The notes under the pieces are model-generated. The model searched no databases and was not told the origin of the DNA. It was given only the letters and a program-made list of their open reading frames with translations. Of a stretch of DNA of 5,652 nucleotides, positions 1 to 5,276 are shown piece after piece. Within the stretch, counting starts at the first letter, position 1. Each line of letters begins with the position of its first letter. Source of the stretch: Christensenella sp. UBA1262 (GTDB taxonomy: Bacteria; Bacillota; Clostridia; Christensenellales; CAG-917); contig DBVO01000055.1 of NCBI GenBank assembly GCA_002308215.1, positions 1 to 5,652 of the forward strand, given 5' to 3'. A program made the translations under genes and the position numbers.

Positions 1-37
1 AGATTTGAAGTCTTTTGCAAATCTTTTAAATCAATTT

Positions 38-56
38 TATTTATCAAAGATAAATA
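38..56 (-). other. AT-only inverted repeat directly after the cdsA stop
   Basis: A perfect 8-bp inverted repeat (arms 38-45 and 49-56, 3-nt loop) abuts the cdsA stop codon. In RNA it would be a weak hairpin, because only one pair is G-C. No T-run follows on the minus strand, so it is not a convincing intrinsic terminator and the operon may continue past the window edge. It may be chance in AT-rich sequence. Confidence 0.3.
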
Positions 57-1046
57 CTAGTATGTATAGATGCATGTAAATGTGATTAATAGGACTGCCA
101 ATGAATACATAATGCTATCAAGTCTGTCCATAAAACCACCATGTCCTGGGAAGATTTTCCCGTAGTCTTTAATACCAATTGCACGCTTAATACGGGATGC
201 TGCAAGATCACCAAGTTCTGCTAAAACACCAAGTACTAATCCAAGTGCCAAATAAATTAGAGCTGTCTTCCATTCCCAACCACTTGTTGAATGTGAAATG
301 AATGCTACATAACGGCAACCTTCGATAAATACTGGATACTTATCTGCAAACATTTCAAATATGAGCCAGAATATAAGTGCAACAATCATTGAACCACATA
401 ATCCACCTACTGCACCAGCAATAGTTTTCTTAGGACTAATTTTAGGACAAAGCTTTTTGCCTCCTATTGTTGAACCTGTCCAATATGCAAATGCATCGCC
501 AAGTGTTGGAACAAATATTGCAAACAAAACAGCAAAAATAGCACTGTACTTATAACTGAGAACCCAACCAAGCATCATAAACAAGATTGGATATACAAGC
601 ATGAATATGTTTGCGAACAAATCTTTAAGTTCATGAGCTTTTGGACTATTAAGTTCAAGTTCAATACCCTGTTCCTTTGCGGCATCAACTTCTTCTTGAG
701 TATGTTTGGCTGGCTTGAATGTGAAAATAGTAAGGCAAAGCATAACTGCAACTATAAACACTGCAAGCAAACCTTGCACACCGACGCTTGCACTTCTAGA
801 TGCACCACCAACAAAGTGTTGCAATAAATAGAACGTTGGATATGCAGCCACAAGCAAAAATACAGGTGGCGCAATAAACATTTTATAACCTGCGTCTTTT
901 AGACACTTAAACATCTCATATATTCCTCCTGCTAAGAACAAAAGGATGAGCATGTCAATAAAAATAGGACTTACAAAATAACCACAGATCATAAAGCCTG
1001 CGACTACAACTAGAAGTACTAAAGCTGTTAAAGTACGTTTAAGCAT
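57..1046 (-). CDS. cdsA: Phosphatidate cytidylyltransferase (CDP-diglyceride synthase)
   Basis: This integral membrane enzyme makes CDP-diacylglycerol and pyrophosphate from phosphatidate and CTP, the entry point to most bacterial phospholipids. The 329-residue protein has about nine hydrophobic segments (roughly 5-24, 26-42, 57-77, 91-110, 142-162, 165-188, 210-232, 262-282, 312-327). The family signature is intact near the C-terminus: S284, K287-R288, K293-D294, PGHGG at 300-304, D307-R308 and D310, preceded by ELGD at 277-280. GDAFAYW (183-189) and ISPKKT (203-208) also fit the family. The positive-inside rule gives a cytosolic N-terminus and a cytosolic signature. It is longer than the usual 260-285 residues because of a charged loop at 111-142 and an outer loop at about 233-259. 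It starts 3 nt after the uppS stop with only a weak SD, so translation is probably coupled to uppS. Function is very likely; the role of the extra loops is unknown. Confidence 0.96.
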   Translation of the reverse strand: MLKRTLTALVLLVVVAGFMICGYFVSPIFIDMLILLFLAGGIYEMFKCLKDAGYKMFIAPPVFLLVAAYPTFYLLQHFVGGASRSASVGVQGLLAVFIVAVMLCLTIFTFKPAKHTQEEVDAAKEQGIELELNSPKAHELKDLFANIFMLVYPILFMMLGWVLSYKYSAIFAVLFAIFVPTLGDAFAYWTGSTIGGKKLCPKISPKKTIAGAVGGLCGSMIVALIFWLIFEMFADKYPVFIEGCRYVAFISHSTSGWEWKTALIYLALGLVLGVLAELGDLAASRIKRAIGIKDYGKIFPGHGGFMDRLDSIMYSLAVLLITFTCIYTY

Positions 1047-1049
1047 AAT

Positions 1050-1703
1050 CTACTTCCCAAATTTACGCGTGCGTTTTTCGAAAGCATCCAAGAGTTCATC
1101 CACATCACTCTCTTGCATATCTGGCCAAAGTTTTTCTAAAAAGAAGAGCTCAGCATATGCTGCTTCATATAACATGAAGTTTGAGAGTCTCATTTCACCG
1201 CCAGTTCTTACAATCATATCAAGATCTGGAAGTCTAGATGATCCGAGATGCTTTTCAAACGTATCTTCCACGAATTCTCCGTGGTCGTACGCTATTTTAG
1301 CAGCGTGTAATATGTCCGCTCTGCCACCATAATTGAAAGCAATATTTAAAGTCATACCTTCATTATCTGCTGTTCTTTCCTCAACGGATTCAATAGAATC
1401 CGCAAGTTTATCTGGCAAAGTGGAAAAGTCACCCATGTAACAGATTTTGAATTTTCCATCATAGGTGAGATTAAACTTTTTAACCACTTCGAATATCGCA
1501 TTTATCTCTTCAGATGGACGTTCTATATTCTCTGTGGAAAAAGCGTAAACGGAAACAGCTTCAACACCTCTCTCTTCACAGCGTTTTGCAACTTTTCTAA
1601 GAGCCATAAGCCCATATGCATAACCTTCTGCGCGTGAAAGGCCATGGGCTTGAGCCCATCTACCGTTTCCGTCCATTATAAATCCAATGTGTTTAACGCT
1701 CAT
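1050..1703 (-). CDS. uppS: Isoprenyl transferase (cis-prenyltransferase, UppS family), short and divergent
   Basis: The family condenses isopentenyl diphosphate onto farnesyl diphosphate; UppS makes the C55 undecaprenyl diphosphate carrier for peptidoglycan and other envelope polymers, at the cytosolic membrane face. The protein shows HIGFIMDGNGRWA at 5-17 with the Mg-binding Asp D11, YAFSTEN at 53-59, R62 and E66, NYGGR at 124-128, and IVRTGGEMRLSN at 164-175 with R166, R172 and S174. AYAELFF (182-188) supplies E185, and the C-terminus is RTRKFGK. At 217 residues it is shorter than the usual 240-255. Judged against the E. coli enzyme from memory, the stretch between R62-P63 and G91-D92 (helix alpha-3 region) is about 5 residues shorter. 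Conserved positions also differ: Tyr28 for the His of the GHxxG motif, Ile60 for the Trp after STEN, and Tyr179 for the Trp of SNFLLWQ. The ATG overlaps the frr stop by one base (TAATG), and an SD-like GAGG lies rather far off (13 nt), which suggests coupling. Family is sure; exact product length is not. Confidence 0.93.
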   Translation of the reverse strand: MSVKHIGFIMDGNGRWAQAHGLSRAEGYAYGLMALRKVAKRCEERGVEAVSVYAFSTENIERPSEEINAIFEVVKKFNLTYDGKFKICYMGDFSTLPDKLADSIESVEERTADNEGMTLNIAFNYGGRADILHAAKIAYDHGEFVEDTFEKHLGSSRLPDLDMIVRTGGEMRLSNFMLYEAAYAELFFLEKLWPDMQESDVDELLDAFEKRTRKFGK

Positions 1704-2278
1704 TAGATAGAAAGAACCTCTGATTCCTTATCTTTGAAGAGTTTCTCTACTTCGTCTGTGCGCTTTGCAAGTGATTTATCTACATCACCTGTAAAGTTTT
1801 TAAGGTCATCTTCTGTAATTGCAGAATCCTTCTCCAACTTTTTGAGCTCATCAATTGCGTCACGACGCCAATTTCTTAAAACAACCTTAGTCTCTTCTGC
1901 AAGACTCTTGATTTGTTTTACGGTTTGTTTACGGCGCTCTTCTGTGAGTTCTGGGAAAACAAGACGGATAACTTGACCATCATTGTTAGGAGTTACACCA
2001 ACATTTGCAGCAAGGATTGCTTTTTCGATAGACTTAAGTTGTGTTTTGTCCCATGGGCTAATAACAAGAAGTCTTGCTTCTGGGATTGAAATGTTTGCCA
2101 TTTGATTAATAGGAGTTGGAACTCCATAATAATCTGCAACAACTTTGTCTAAGATGTGTGGGTTTGCTCTGCCTGCTCTAACAGCACGAAGTTCTGTTGT
2201 GTAATTGAGCATTGTTTTGTCACATTTTTCATTGAAATCATCGAAGATAAGATCGACTTCATCAATTCCGTATGCCAT
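1703..2278 (-). CDS. frr: Ribosome recycling factor (RRF)
   Basis: RRF works with EF-G to split the post-termination ribosome in the cytosol. The 191-residue product has the hallmark RAVRAGRANP (31-40), the DYYGVPTPINQM stretch (49-60), IPEARLLVISPWDKT (65-79), VTPNNDGQVIRL (95-106), LTEERR (111-116) and RNWRRDAIDELKKLEK (135-150). The last includes the R138-R139 pair near the family's functionally important Arg. Length is close to the usual 185. I place the start at ATG 2276-2278, because GGAGG (2284-2288) sits 5 nt upstream. An in-frame ATG at 2288-2290 would add four residues, but it overlaps that SD and has none of its own. It is first in the frr-uppS-cdsA unit, behind its own consensus-like promoter, and its TAA shares a base with the uppS ATG. 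Confidence 0.98.
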   Translation of the reverse strand: MAYGIDEVDLIFDDFNEKCDKTMLNYTTELRAVRAGRANPHILDKVVADYYGVPTPINQMANISIPEARLLVISPWDKTQLKSIEKAILAANVGVTPNNDGQVIRLVFPELTEERRKQTVKQIKSLAEETKVVLRNWRRDAIDELKKLEKDSAITEDDLKNFTGDVDKSLAKRTDEVEKLFKDKESEVLSI

Positions 2279-2283
2279 AAAGT

Positions 2284-2288
2284 CCTCC
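2284..2288 (-). promoter_or_regulatory. Shine-Dalgarno site deciding the frr start
   Basis: GGAGG on the minus strand lies 5 nt before ATG 2278. It is embedded in the upstream in-frame ATG (ATGGAGG), which therefore cannot use it. This favours the 191-residue RRF over the 195-residue form. Confidence 0.8.
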
Positions 2289-2315
2289 ATATAGGGATTT
2301 TTGAATTATGCTAAT

Positions 2316-2344
2316 ATTATAACAAAAGTGTATTTATTTTGCAA
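2316..2344 (-). promoter_or_regulatory. Promoter for frr-uppS-cdsA
   Basis: A -35 box TTGCAA (2339-2344) is separated by exactly 17 bp from a perfect -10 box TATAAT (2316-2321). A TG one base before the -10 makes it an extended -10 promoter. The expected start is near 2309, giving a leader of about 31 nt. It lies just downstream of the pyrH terminator, so frr can be expressed independently of pyrH. It has the same hexamers and spacing as the rpsB promoter. Confidence 0.85.
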
Positions 2345-2363
2345 GATGTATATTTGAAAAATG

Positions 2364-2386
2364 AAAAAAGGTGCTAAAATAGCACC
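2364..2386 (-). terminator. Rho-independent terminator after pyrH
   Basis: Arms GGTGCT (2381-2386 read on the minus strand) and AGCACC (2370-2375) form a perfect 6-bp stem with a 5-nt loop. It is followed on the minus strand by six T (2364-2369). Flanking A/T runs can extend the stem, so it could also act on the opposite strand. It lies about 30 bp after the pyrH stop and closes the pyrH unit. Confidence 0.9.
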
Positions 2387-2416
2387 TTTTCGGTCATTTT
2401 ACGCTATATATTGCGG

Positions 2417-3172
2417 TTATTTTGAAATGACTGTTGCGTTTGCCGTTTCGCCTCTGACGGCTTTTAGCAAACTGTCTTTCTCCATAAGGCTGAACACGAT
2501 GATTGGAAGTTCGTTGTCCATGCACATTGTGATTGAAGTTGTGTCCATAGCTTTGAGGCCTTTGGAGATAACTTCCATATAAGTGAGTTTTGCAAACTTC
2601 TTTGCATTTGGATTGATCTTCGGGTCGCTGTCATAGACACCATCCACGTTCTTTGCAAGGAGAAGTGCGTCAGCATCAATCTCGCAAGCACGAAGTGCTG
2701 CACCTGTATCTGTTGAGAAGAACGGGTTGCCTGTGCCGCAAGCAAAGATGACAATTCTGCCCTTTTCCAGATGTCTAACGGCCTTTCTCAAGATGTATGG
2801 CTCTGCAACCTTTGTGATTGTGAGTGCTGTTTGAACTCTCACAGGTGCACCCATTTGTTCAAGTGTATCTTGAATTGCAAGCGCGTTCATAATTGTTGCA
2901 AGCATGCCGATTTGATCGGCAGTTGATCTGTTCATCTTGCTGTCCGCTTGACGTCCGCGCCAGAAGTTTCCGCCACCGATGACGATGCCGACATCCACGC
3001 CGAGTTTGGACACTTCTACGATTTGACCGCAAACCTTTTCAAGTTTCTTTGGGTCAATGCCTGTGCCGTTGTCGTTTGCAAGTGCTTCGCCGGAGAGCTT
3101 GATGACAACGCGTCTGTACTTGACGGACGGGTCAACTATTCTTTGTTCAACGTTTTCTTTGTATTCGCTCAT
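2417..3172 (-). CDS. pyrH: Uridylate kinase (UMP kinase)
   Basis: This bacterial-type UMP kinase of the amino acid kinase fold phosphorylates UMP to UDP with ATP, feeding UTP and CTP synthesis in the cytosol. The 251-residue product shows KLSGEAL (25-31), VIGGGNFWRGR (64-74), R82 with ADQIGMLAT (85-93), GTGNPFFSTDT (146-156) and KNVDGVYDSDP (174-184). Length is near the usual 235-245, with a charged N-terminal extension of about 15 residues. I place the start at ATG 3170-3172, since GAGG (3178-3181) lies 5 nt upstream. The open frame reaches back to a TTG at 3211, but that adds 13 unconserved residues through the likely promoter and dyad and has no SD. It lies between two terminators, so it appears to form its own transcription unit. 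Family members are generally regulated by UTP and GTP; nothing here shows that directly. Confidence 0.97.
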   Translation of the reverse strand: MSEYKENVEQRIVDPSVKYRRVVIKLSGEALANDNGTGIDPKKLEKVCGQIVEVSKLGVDVGIVIGGGNFWRGRQADSKMNRSTADQIGMLATIMNALAIQDTLEQMGAPVRVQTALTITKVAEPYILRKAVRHLEKGRIVIFACGTGNPFFSTDTGAALRACEIDADALLLAKNVDGVYDSDPKINPNAKKFAKLTYMEVISKGLKAMDTTSITMCMDNELPIIVFSLMEKDSLLKAVRGETANATVISK

Positions 3173-3177
3173 AAATA

Positions 3178-3181
3178 CCTC
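3178..3181 (-). promoter_or_regulatory. Shine-Dalgarno site deciding the pyrH start
   Basis: GAGG on the minus strand lies 5 nt before ATG 3172 and supports the 251-residue form. It begins 4 nt after the small dyad at 3186-3199, so folding of that dyad could affect ribosome access. Confidence 0.7.
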
Positions 3182-3185
3182 AATT

Positions 3186-3199
3186 CGGTTATCTAACCG
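3186..3199 (-). other. Dyad in the pyrH leader
   Basis: CGGTTAGATAACCG is a 6-2-6 inverted repeat. In RNA it would fold as a 5-bp stem with the loop AGAT. It lies just upstream of the pyrH SD and downstream of the candidate promoter. It could be a protein operator or a small leader hairpin; no partner can be named. Confidence 0.45.
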
Positions 3200-3213
3200 T
3201 ATATTTTGCAAAT

Positions 3214-3242
3214 ATTGTATTTTTCAAAAATCTAACTGTCTG
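3214..3242 (-). promoter_or_regulatory. Candidate promoter for pyrH
   Basis: TACAAT (3214-3219, 5 of 6 to consensus) lies 17 bp from CAGACA (3237-3242, 4 of 6). The predicted start is near 3207, giving a leader of about 35 nt. A second, poorer option is TTGAAA (3222-3227) with an 18-bp spacer to TATACG. The need for a promoter here is inferred from the strong terminator directly upstream; read-through from rpsB-tsf is the alternative. Confidence 0.45.
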
Positions 3243-3243
3243 C

Positions 3244-3269
3244 AAAAAAAAGGAATGCCGAAGCATTCC
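3244..3269 (-). terminator. Rho-independent terminator after tsf
   Basis: A perfect 7-bp stem, GGAATGC with GCATTCC (3252-3258 and 3263-3269), is closed by a stable TTCG loop on the minus strand. Eight T follow (3244-3251). It begins 6 bp after the tsf stop. An A-run on the other side makes it potentially bidirectional. It is a strong end for rpsB-tsf and isolates pyrH. Confidence 0.96.
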
Positions 3270-3275
3270 GATTTT

Positions 3276-4148
3276 TTATTTTGCAAGACCTGCTTGAGCC
3301 ATGACTTCACCAACAAAGTCATCCTCTCTCTTTTGCAAACCTTCGCCCATAGCGTAGCGTGTGAATCTTGCAATCTTCACGCCGCCGTTTTGTGCGAGAT
3401 ATTGAGAGATTGTGAGGTCGCCGTTCTTGACAAAGACTTGTTCTGTCAAGCAGATGTCCTTATAGAACTTGTTGATTCTGCCAACTAGCATCTTTTCAAT
3501 GATTGCTTCCGGCTTTGGATTTGGCTCATTGAGGGCTTGTGCCTTCAAGATTTCTTTTTCATGCTCAACTTCTGCTGCTGGGACTTCGTCGCGAGAAACA
3601 TATTGTGCGTTTGCTGCTGCGATTTGAAGTGCTACGTCGTGGATAACTTCAAGGCTTGCACCTTCGTTTGCCTCGACCATAACGCCAATTTTGCCGCCCA
3701 TATGAATATATGTGTCAACAGCTGAATTGTTTGCTTCATAAACTGTGAAACGACGGATGGAGAGCTTCTCGCCCATCTTCATAACGTAATCGTTGGTCAC
3801 AGGTTGCATTGCCGCGATAACGTCTTCGAGTTTTGCATCTTTGTTGTCAAGGATATAATCCGCAACTTTTGCAACGTACTCTCTGAACACTGGGCCGCCT
3901 GCGACAAAGTCAGATTCGCAGTTGACTTCAACGAGAACGTATCTGCCACCTTTGTTTGCTGCAAAGACAATACCTTCTGCTGCAATTCTGCCCTCTTTCT
4001 TTGCTGCGGTTGCCATGCCTTTTTCTCTCAAATAATCGATAGCGGCTTCCATGTCACCGTCTGTTGCGACGAGTGCCTTTTTGCAATCCATCATGCCAAC
4101 GCCTGTGCGTTGACGGAGTTCCATAACGTCTTTACTTGTAAATGCCAT
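3276..4148 (-). CDS. tsf: Translation elongation factor Ts
   Basis: EF-Ts is the nucleotide exchange factor that drives GDP off EF-Tu during elongation. The 290-residue product has the N-terminal domain motif ELRQRTGVGMMDCKKAL (10-26), then DMEAAIDYLREKG (32-44) and KKEGRIAAEG (50-59). The core follows with VEVNCESDFVAG (73-84), in which D80 and F81 correspond to the EF-Tu-contacting TDFV motif. EKLSIRRF is also present. Length is normal for the family. A good SD (AGGAGA, 4154-4159) precedes the ATG by 5 nt, and the gene follows rpsB after 28 nt, so the two are cotranscribed. A terminator begins 6 bp after the stop codon. The residues after SDFV (AGGPVF) differ from the usual charged stretch; otherwise it is ordinary. 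Confidence 0.98.
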   Translation of the reverse strand: MAFTSKDVMELRQRTGVGMMDCKKALVATDGDMEAAIDYLREKGMATAAKKEGRIAAEGIVFAANKGGRYVLVEVNCESDFVAGGPVFREYVAKVADYILDNKDAKLEDVIAAMQPVTNDYVMKMGEKLSIRRFTVYEANNSAVDTYIHMGGKIGVMVEANEGASLEVIHDVALQIAAANAQYVSRDEVPAAEVEHEKEILKAQALNEPNPKPEAIIEKMLVGRINKFYKDICLTEQVFVKNGDLTISQYLAQNGGVKIARFTRYAMGEGLQKREDDFVGEVMAQAGLAK

Positions 4149-4176
4149 ATTTATCTCCTAAAATGATTTCTCAAAA

Positions 4177-5016
4177 TTAGTCTTCGAGTGCTTCTTTCTC
4201 TGCGATAGCCTTTTCAAGTGCTTCTTCCGGAGAGAGAACAACTGGTTCTTCCTTTGCTTCAACTTTGACTTCTTCAACTGGTGCAGGAGCTGGTTCCTCA
4301 GCAGGTGCCGGTTCTTCTGCTCTCACAAAAGACTCACCTTGATTTGCTTCGATAACTGCGTCTGCCATCAAAGATGCAAAGAGTTGGATTGCGCGGATTG
4401 CGTCGTCGTTGCCTGGGATAACATAGTCAACGAGGTCTGGGTCGCAGTTTGTATCAACAACTGCAACGATTGGGATGTTGAGTTTGCGAGCTTCTCTAAC
4501 TGCGTTCTCTTCTTTCTTGAGGTCAACAACGAAGAGGCAGCCCGGGAGTGTACGCATGTTCTTGATACCGCCAAGGTTCTTTTCAAGATCGTCTCTCTCT
4601 TTCTTGAGTGCGGAAACTTCTTTCTTTGGAAGAAGTTCAAACTCGCCAATGAGTTCCATTTGGTTGATCTTGTTGAGTCTGTCAACTCTTGTACGGATTG
4701 TTTTGAAGTTTGTGAGCGTGCCACCAAGCCATCTTTGGTTGATGTAGAACATATTGCAACGCTCTGCCTCTGCTTTGATTGCGTCTTGTGCTTGCTTCTT
4801 TGTGCCGACGAAGAGAATTGATTTCCCTTCTGCAGCGACGCTCTTCACGAATTGATAAGCAGCTTCGACATGGTCAACGGAGATTTGAAGGTCAATGATG
4901 TGAATATCATTTCTCGTTGCATAGATATACTTGCTCATTTTTGGATTCCAACGTTTTGTTTGGTGTCCAAAGTGTACGCCTGCTTCTAGCAAGGCTTTCA
5001 TTGATGTTACGGCCAT
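4177..5016 (-). CDS. rpsB: 30S ribosomal protein S2 with acidic C-terminal tail
   Basis: S2 is a late-assembling protein of the small ribosomal subunit. The 279-residue product opens with SMKALLEAGVHFGHQT (5-20) and has RWNPKM (22-27), FVGTKKQAQD (69-78), NQRWLGGTLTNF (93-104), LPKKEV (129-134), LGGIKNM (148-154) and IPIVAVVDTNCDPD (181-194). It ends the core with the PGNDDAIRAI stretch (201-210). The core stops near residue 231. A tail of about 48 residues follows, rich in Glu, Pro and Ala (a doubled EEPAPA unit, then a helical Glu/Lys/Ala end), so it is longer than the roughly 245 residues of Bacillus S2. Such tails are common and variable. A strong AGGAGG SD (5027-5032) lies 10 nt before the ATG. 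It leads the rpsB-tsf operon behind a strong promoter and structured leader. Confidence 0.98.
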   Translation of the reverse strand: MAVTSMKALLEAGVHFGHQTKRWNPKMSKYIYATRNDIHIIDLQISVDHVEAAYQFVKSVAAEGKSILFVGTKKQAQDAIKAEAERCNMFYINQRWLGGTLTNFKTIRTRVDRLNKINQMELIGEFELLPKKEVSALKKERDDLEKNLGGIKNMRTLPGCLFVVDLKKEENAVREARKLNIPIVAVVDTNCDPDLVDYVIPGNDDAIRAIQLFASLMADAVIEANQGESFVRAEEPAPAEEPAPAPVEEVKVEAKEEPVVLSPEEALEKAIAEKEALED

Positions 5017-5113
5017 TTCTTGTGGTCCTCCTAAAATATGTTTTTACCTCCCCGAGTTTCTGCATTTGTTTTACCGATTGGAACACAAACAAACTCCGCC
5101 CAGGTGTGCGGTA
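5017..5113 (-). other. Structured 5' leader of rpsB-tsf mRNA
   Basis: The predicted leader is about 97 nt. It can fold into nested stems: ACCT (5102-5105) with AGGT (5046-5049), GAGTTT (5091-5096) with AAACTC (5054-5059), and TTTGT (5085-5089) with ACAAA (5065-5069). A second SD-like patch, GGGGAGG (5047-5053), lies partly in the outer stem and has no start codon after it. The true SD (5027-5032) is 14 nt further on. Autoregulatory leaders before rpsB are known in Proteobacteria; one here is an inference from shape alone. Confidence 0.5.
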
Positions 5114-5119
5114 TTTTGA

Positions 5120-5148
5120 ATTATATATTATACAAAAATATTTTGCAA
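5120..5148 (-). promoter_or_regulatory. Promoter for rpsB-tsf
   Basis: The -35 box TTGCAA (5143-5148) and a perfect -10 box TATAAT (5120-5125) are exactly 17 bp apart. The predicted start is near 5113. A second TATAAT at 5127-5132 has no fitting -35. Phased A-tracts lie directly upstream, as expected for a strong, growth-linked promoter. Confidence 0.85.
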
Positions 5149-5164
5149 TCGATTTGACGTGCAA

Positions 5165-5211
5165 TTTTGACTATTTTTGCACTTTTTTTGGATTTTTTTG
5201 CCACTTTTTTT
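5165..5211 (-). repeat. Phased A-tracts upstream of the rpsB promoter
   Basis: On the minus strand five A-runs (7, 7, 7, 5 and 4 bases) are centred near 5208, 5196, 5186, 5176 and 5166. The spacing is 10-12 bp, about one helical turn. Part of the block is a direct repeat: A7-GTGGC-A7 (5193-5211) and A7-GTGC-A5 (5174-5189), offset 22 bp. The arrangement predicts curved DNA, and the proximal tracts lie where an UP element would bind RNA polymerase alpha subunits. Confidence 0.6.
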
Positions 5212-5221
5212 CATTATCAAT

Positions 5222-5248
5222 AAAAAAAGGGCTTGCAAAAGCAAACCC
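5222..5248 (-). terminator. Rho-independent terminator after the DUF1292 gene
   Basis: On the minus strand GGGTTTGC and GCAAGCCC (5241-5248 and 5229-5236) pair over 8 bp with one G-U pair and a TTTT loop. Seven T follow (5222-5228). It lies 28 bp after the stop codon and separates this gene from rpsB. Confidence 0.93.
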
Positions 5249-5276
5249 TAAGTTAAATATAGTCGACATCAAAATT

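Noticed and set aside
38..56. Hairpin after cdsA as an operon terminator
   Set aside because: The stem has one G-C pair and no T-run follows on the minus strand, so it is listed only as an inverted repeat.
3057..3488. Plus-strand open frame of 143 codons crossing the pyrH-tsf junction
   Set aside because: It runs antisense through two real genes and the tsf terminator, and has no family resemblance.
4177..4330. Glu/Pro/Ala-rich repeat at the S2 C-terminus as a fusion or novel domain
   Set aside because: Variable acidic tails are common on S2. This is low-complexity extension, in frame and with a normal stop.
4339..4821. Plus-strand open frame of 160 codons, Cys-rich
   Set aside because: It is fully antisense to rpsB and has no recognisable domain. 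The odd Cys-rich composition is a shadow of rpsB codon usage.
5017..5276. Known riboswitch, T-box or small RNA in the largest gap
   Set aside because: I recognise no T-box or riboswitch consensus. The terminator, A-tracts, promoter and leader account for most of the gap.
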